A stretch of 7,752 bases of DNA from Catenibacterium mitsuoka_A (GTDB lineage: Bacteria > Bacillota_I > Bacilli_A > Erysipelotrichales > Coprobacillaceae), in NCBI RefSeq assembly GCF_964259225.1, contig NZ_CAXVKN010000084.1; one strand, 5' to 3'. The number at the start of each line of letters is the position of its first letter. Position 1 is the stretch's first letter. Both the position numbers and the translations under genes were made by a program. Under the pieces are notes generated by a model. That model searched no databases and was not told where the DNA came from. It was given only the letters and a program-made list of their open reading frames with translations. This document shows positions 5,731 through 7,752 of the stretch, piece after piece.

Positions 5731-7632
5731 TTGGAAGAGGCGAGAAATGGAGAATTAACAATTTTTTTTGGATATTGTGCAGGAGTTGGAAAAACCTTTT
5801 CTATGTTAAATACAGCTCAGCAAAAATCTGTTGAAGGTGTAGATGTAGTAATTGGATATATAGAAAGTCATGATAGACCAGATACGCAGAACCTAATATA
5901 TGGATTAGAAAAAATACCGACTAAAGAGGTACTTTATAAGGGACATCATTTTTCTGAGTTCGATTTAGATAAAGCATTAGATAGACACCCTCAACTTATA
6001 CTAGTTGATGAATTAGCTCATACAAATGCGCCTACTTCTAGACATAAAAAAAGATATAGTGATATTGAAGAATTATTGCGAGCAGGTATAGATGTTTATA
6101 CAACTGTAAATGTACAACACATAGAAAGTTTACACGATGTTGTAGAAAGTATTACAAAAGTAAAGGTAAATGAGAGGATTCCTGATTATATATTTAATGA
6201 TGCAGATGATGTTAAGCTAATAGATGTTGATATAAATGATTTGATAGAAAGGTTAAAACAGGGTAAAATATATAGCAAGACACAAGCAAAAAGGGCGTTA
6301 GAGAGTTTTTTTATAAAAGATAATTTAATAGCATTACGAGAAATTTCATTAAGGAAATGCGCTGATCGTATAAATTTATATGCAAAAGATGAAAATAAGC
6401 AATTTCTTAAAGAAAAAATATTGGTTTGTTTAGGAACATCACCAACGAATCAAAAAGTAATTCGAACCGCTTCTAAAATGGCTCAAGCATTTCATGGAGA
6501 GTTTACAGCTTTGTACGTTGAAAATTCTGATTCACAAGAATTAGATTTAAAAGCTTTCCAACAACTCGAAAAAAACATTTCTCTTGCAAAGGAGTTACAA
6601 GCAAACATTGTATCTACATATGGTGATGATATAGCCTATCAAATTAGTCAGTATGCTAAAACAGCAGGAGTATCTAAATTAGTTTTAGGACGTTCATATC
6701 AAAAAAAATCAATTTTTAATAAACCAACGATAGTAGATAAATTAACAAAATTATCTCCTAATTTAGATATATATATTATTCCAGATAACAATTCGAGCAA
6801 GCAAAATCTAAACAGTATAAAATATCAATATCAAAATTTTTTTCGATTTTCAACTCGGGATAGCTGTATTTCAATAAGTACATTATTGATTATAACTATC
6901 TTAGCATATTTCGCACAAATTGCGGGATTTGATATTACTACGATTATATTATTATATGTATTATCATCATGTATTATAGGTAGTTTAACATTACTTCCTA
7001 TTTATAGCTTTATAATACCGTTTATAAATGTATGTTTAATAAATTATTTATTTTTTGATCCAAAATATTCTTTGAAGCTAATTTCATCAGAATATGTTAT
7101 GGTATTAATTGTAATGATTGTTGTTTCCTTTATTATAAATGTTTTAAATTTTAAATTAAAGAAGGAAAAAAATAGTGCATCTTTACGTGCTTATAGCATG
7201 GAGGTTTTGTTAGAAACAAGCCAAAAACTACAACAAGCAAAAACTTATAATGATGTTATGAAAGAAACATGTGTTCAATTAAATAAATGGTTAAAACGAA
7301 TTATTGTTTTTTATCCTGTAAATAGAAAAATGTTAGATAAACCATATATTTATAATCCGAATAATCTTTTGGATGATAGCAATATATTTTTGACAGAAAA
7401 AGAAAGAACAGTGGCAAAATGGGTTTATTTAAACAATAAAAATGCGGGTCCAACCACTAGCACATTGCAAGAAGCAAAGGCTTTGTATTTATCTATTCGG
7501 CGAAATGATAAAATATATGGTGTTATAGGAATAGATATGATTAGCAGCAAAACGTTAAGTCAATATGAAAAAAATTTAATTAAAACAATTTTAAATGAAG
7601 TTTCTCTAGCAATGGATTCTTTAGAAAGATGA
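5731..7632 (+). CDS. kdpD: KdpD N-terminal sensor half: KdpD-USP-DUF4118-GAF, no kinase domain
   Basis: This is a KdpD homologue of 633 residues (636 if ATG 5722 is used) ending where the kinase would begin. The KdpD domain (about 5-208) has the Walker A loop GYCAGVGKT (14-22), Walker B LILVDELAH (D93-E94), the NAPTSRHKKRY block and TTVNVQHIESL, all close to canonical KdpD. Then come USP (about 230-353), DUF4118 with four transmembrane helices (about 380-478) and GAF (about 490-630; VAKWV at 561, DKIYGVIGI at 593). The 32-residue spacing between those two GAF motifs equals that in the upstream kinase. It stops at MDSLER, aligned with the LENIKSN linker of the kinase; no HisKA or HATPase remnant follows in any forward frame. 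It starts 22 bases after the kinase gene, so co-expression is expected. Likely role (inference): sensing or regulatory partner of the kinase through the shared membrane and GAF domains. In E. coli the N-terminal KdpD region modulates KdpE-DNA complex stability. Confidence 0.92.
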   Translation: MEEARNGELTIFFGYCAGVGKTFSMLNTAQQKSVEGVDVVIGYIESHDRPDTQNLIYGLEKIPTKEVLYKGHHFSEFDLDKALDRHPQLILVDELAHTNAPTSRHKKRYSDIEELLRAGIDVYTTVNVQHIESLHDVVESITKVKVNERIPDYIFNDADDVKLIDVDINDLIERLKQGKIYSKTQAKRALESFFIKDNLIALREISLRKCADRINLYAKDENKQFLKEKILVCLGTSPTNQKVIRTASKMAQAFHGEFTALYVENSDSQELDLKAFQQLEKNISLAKELQANIVSTYGDDIAYQISQYAKTAGVSKLVLGRSYQKKSIFNKPTIVDKLTKLSPNLDIYIIPDNNSSKQNLNSIKYQYQNFFRFSTRDSCISISTLLIITILAYFAQIAGFDITTIILLYVLSSCIIGSLTLLPIYSFIIPFINVCLINYLFFDPKYSLKLISSEYVMVLIVMIVVSFIINVLNFKLKKEKNSASLRAYSMEVLLETSQKLQQAKTYNDVMKETCVQLNKWLKRIIVFYPVNRKMLDKPYIYNPNNLLDDSNIFLTEKERTVAKWVYLNNKNAGPTTSTLQEAKALYLSIRRNDKIYGVIGIDMISSKTLSQYEKNLIKTILNEVSLAMDSLER

Positions 7633-7682
7633 TAATAAACACTCAAATGATTGTGATGTGTACCTATAATCCTGGATTTTGA
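7629..7682 (+). pseudogene. Possible start of a downstream gene, cut by the IS end
   Basis: An ATG overlaps the previous stop as ATGA (7629-7632), a classic coupling arrangement. It reads MIINTQMIVMCTYNPG, then runs into the IS-like end at 7676 and stops at TGA 7680-7682. If real, it is a truncated operon gene of unknown identity. The ribosome site is weak, and an open stretch of about 16 codons can occur by chance. Confidence 0.22.
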
Positions 7683-7701
7683 ATACCCATAATCAACAGG
7701 T
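7676..7701 (-). repeat. Terminal inverted repeat, right copy
   Basis: This is the inverted partner of 53-78, with 23 of 26 positions matching and a perfect outer 14 bases (ATTTTGAATACCCA, 7676-7689). Sequence further inside the element (7702 onward) does not match the inner flank of the left copy, so the two are opposite ends of an IS type rather than two copies of one end. Confidence 0.65.
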
Positions 7702-7716
7702 GACGATTTAAGAGAA

Positions 7717-7752
7717 ATGTGGAGCAGAAATATTCAGGATATATACTATCAG
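7717..7752 (+). CDS. Possible transposase start (partial)
   Basis: ATG at 7717 opens a frame, MWSRNIQDIYYQ, that remains open to the window edge. It lies 16 bases inside the end of the terminal repeat, a plausible place for a transposase start. The upstream AAGAGA is a poor ribosome site. Twelve codons give no family signal. Confidence 0.2.
   Translation, partial: MWSRNIQDIYYQ

Larger units (their letters stand above)
7676..7752 (+). mobile_element. Left end of a second IS-like element (partial)
   Basis: From 7676 to the window end there is no Kdp coding sequence. The stretch begins with the terminal repeat and runs off the edge. Being the opposite end type to 1-78, it implies a second copy in the same orientation as the left one, so the kdp fragment is bracketed like cargo between direct IS copies. 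The same picture arises if a contig stops at a repeated IS on both sides. Confidence 0.55.

Noticed and set aside
3747..7632. A single kdpD broken by a frameshift or sequencing error
   Set aside because: The kinase part comes before the N-terminal part, and the USP-DUF4118-GAF block occurs twice with clear sequence divergence. One broken gene cannot give that order.
7668..7678. AATCC-T-GGATT as a terminator hairpin after the last gene
   Set aside because: A one-base loop and no T-run of useful length; it also straddles the edge of the IS-like end.

Overview
This is an AT-rich window (about 30% GC by eye) with strong AGGAGG-type ribosome binding sites, TGA used as a stop, and GTG or probable TTG starts. 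That suggests a low-GC Bacillota (Firmicutes) genome; I cannot name a genus. All genes lie on the + strand and belong to one locus, the Kdp high-affinity K+ uptake system.

Layout: 1-78 is the end of an insertion-sequence-like element. 79-186 is only the last 35 codons of kdpA, the K+-channel subunit. 198-2255 is kdpB (the P-type ATPase subunit) and 2266-2883 is kdpC, both intact. A 142-bp gap (2884-3025) holds a candidate promoter and a short palindrome. Then come kdpE (response regulator, 3026-3754), a shortened KdpD histidine kinase (3747-5708) and a second KdpD-related protein (5731-7632). The last 120 bp contain a possible gene start (7629) cut by a second IS-like end (7676-7752).

The most interesting point is the sensor. 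Canonical KdpD is one protein of about 900 residues: KdpD ATPase-like domain, USP domain, four-helix DUF4118 membrane domain, GAF, then HisKA and HATPase. Here two adjacent genes each keep the central USP-DUF4118-GAF block. The first has only the kinase end and the second only the KdpD N-terminal domain. The kinase half comes first, so this is not one frameshifted gene; it looks like duplication followed by reciprocal domain loss. In the USP domains, the published c-di-AMP signature (SxS-x20-FTAxY) survives in each copy with one deviation, at opposite ends of the motif. I infer a two-part sensor, probably a heteromer joined through the membrane and GAF domains.

The IS-like ends form a 26-bp imperfect inverted repeat (23 of 26 matching) and look like the right end of one copy and the left end of another copy in the same orientation. 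The left one removes most of kdpA, so as it stands KdpB and KdpC have no channel partner in this window. The window may also be a whole contig broken at a repeated IS, so the kdpA junction needs read support.
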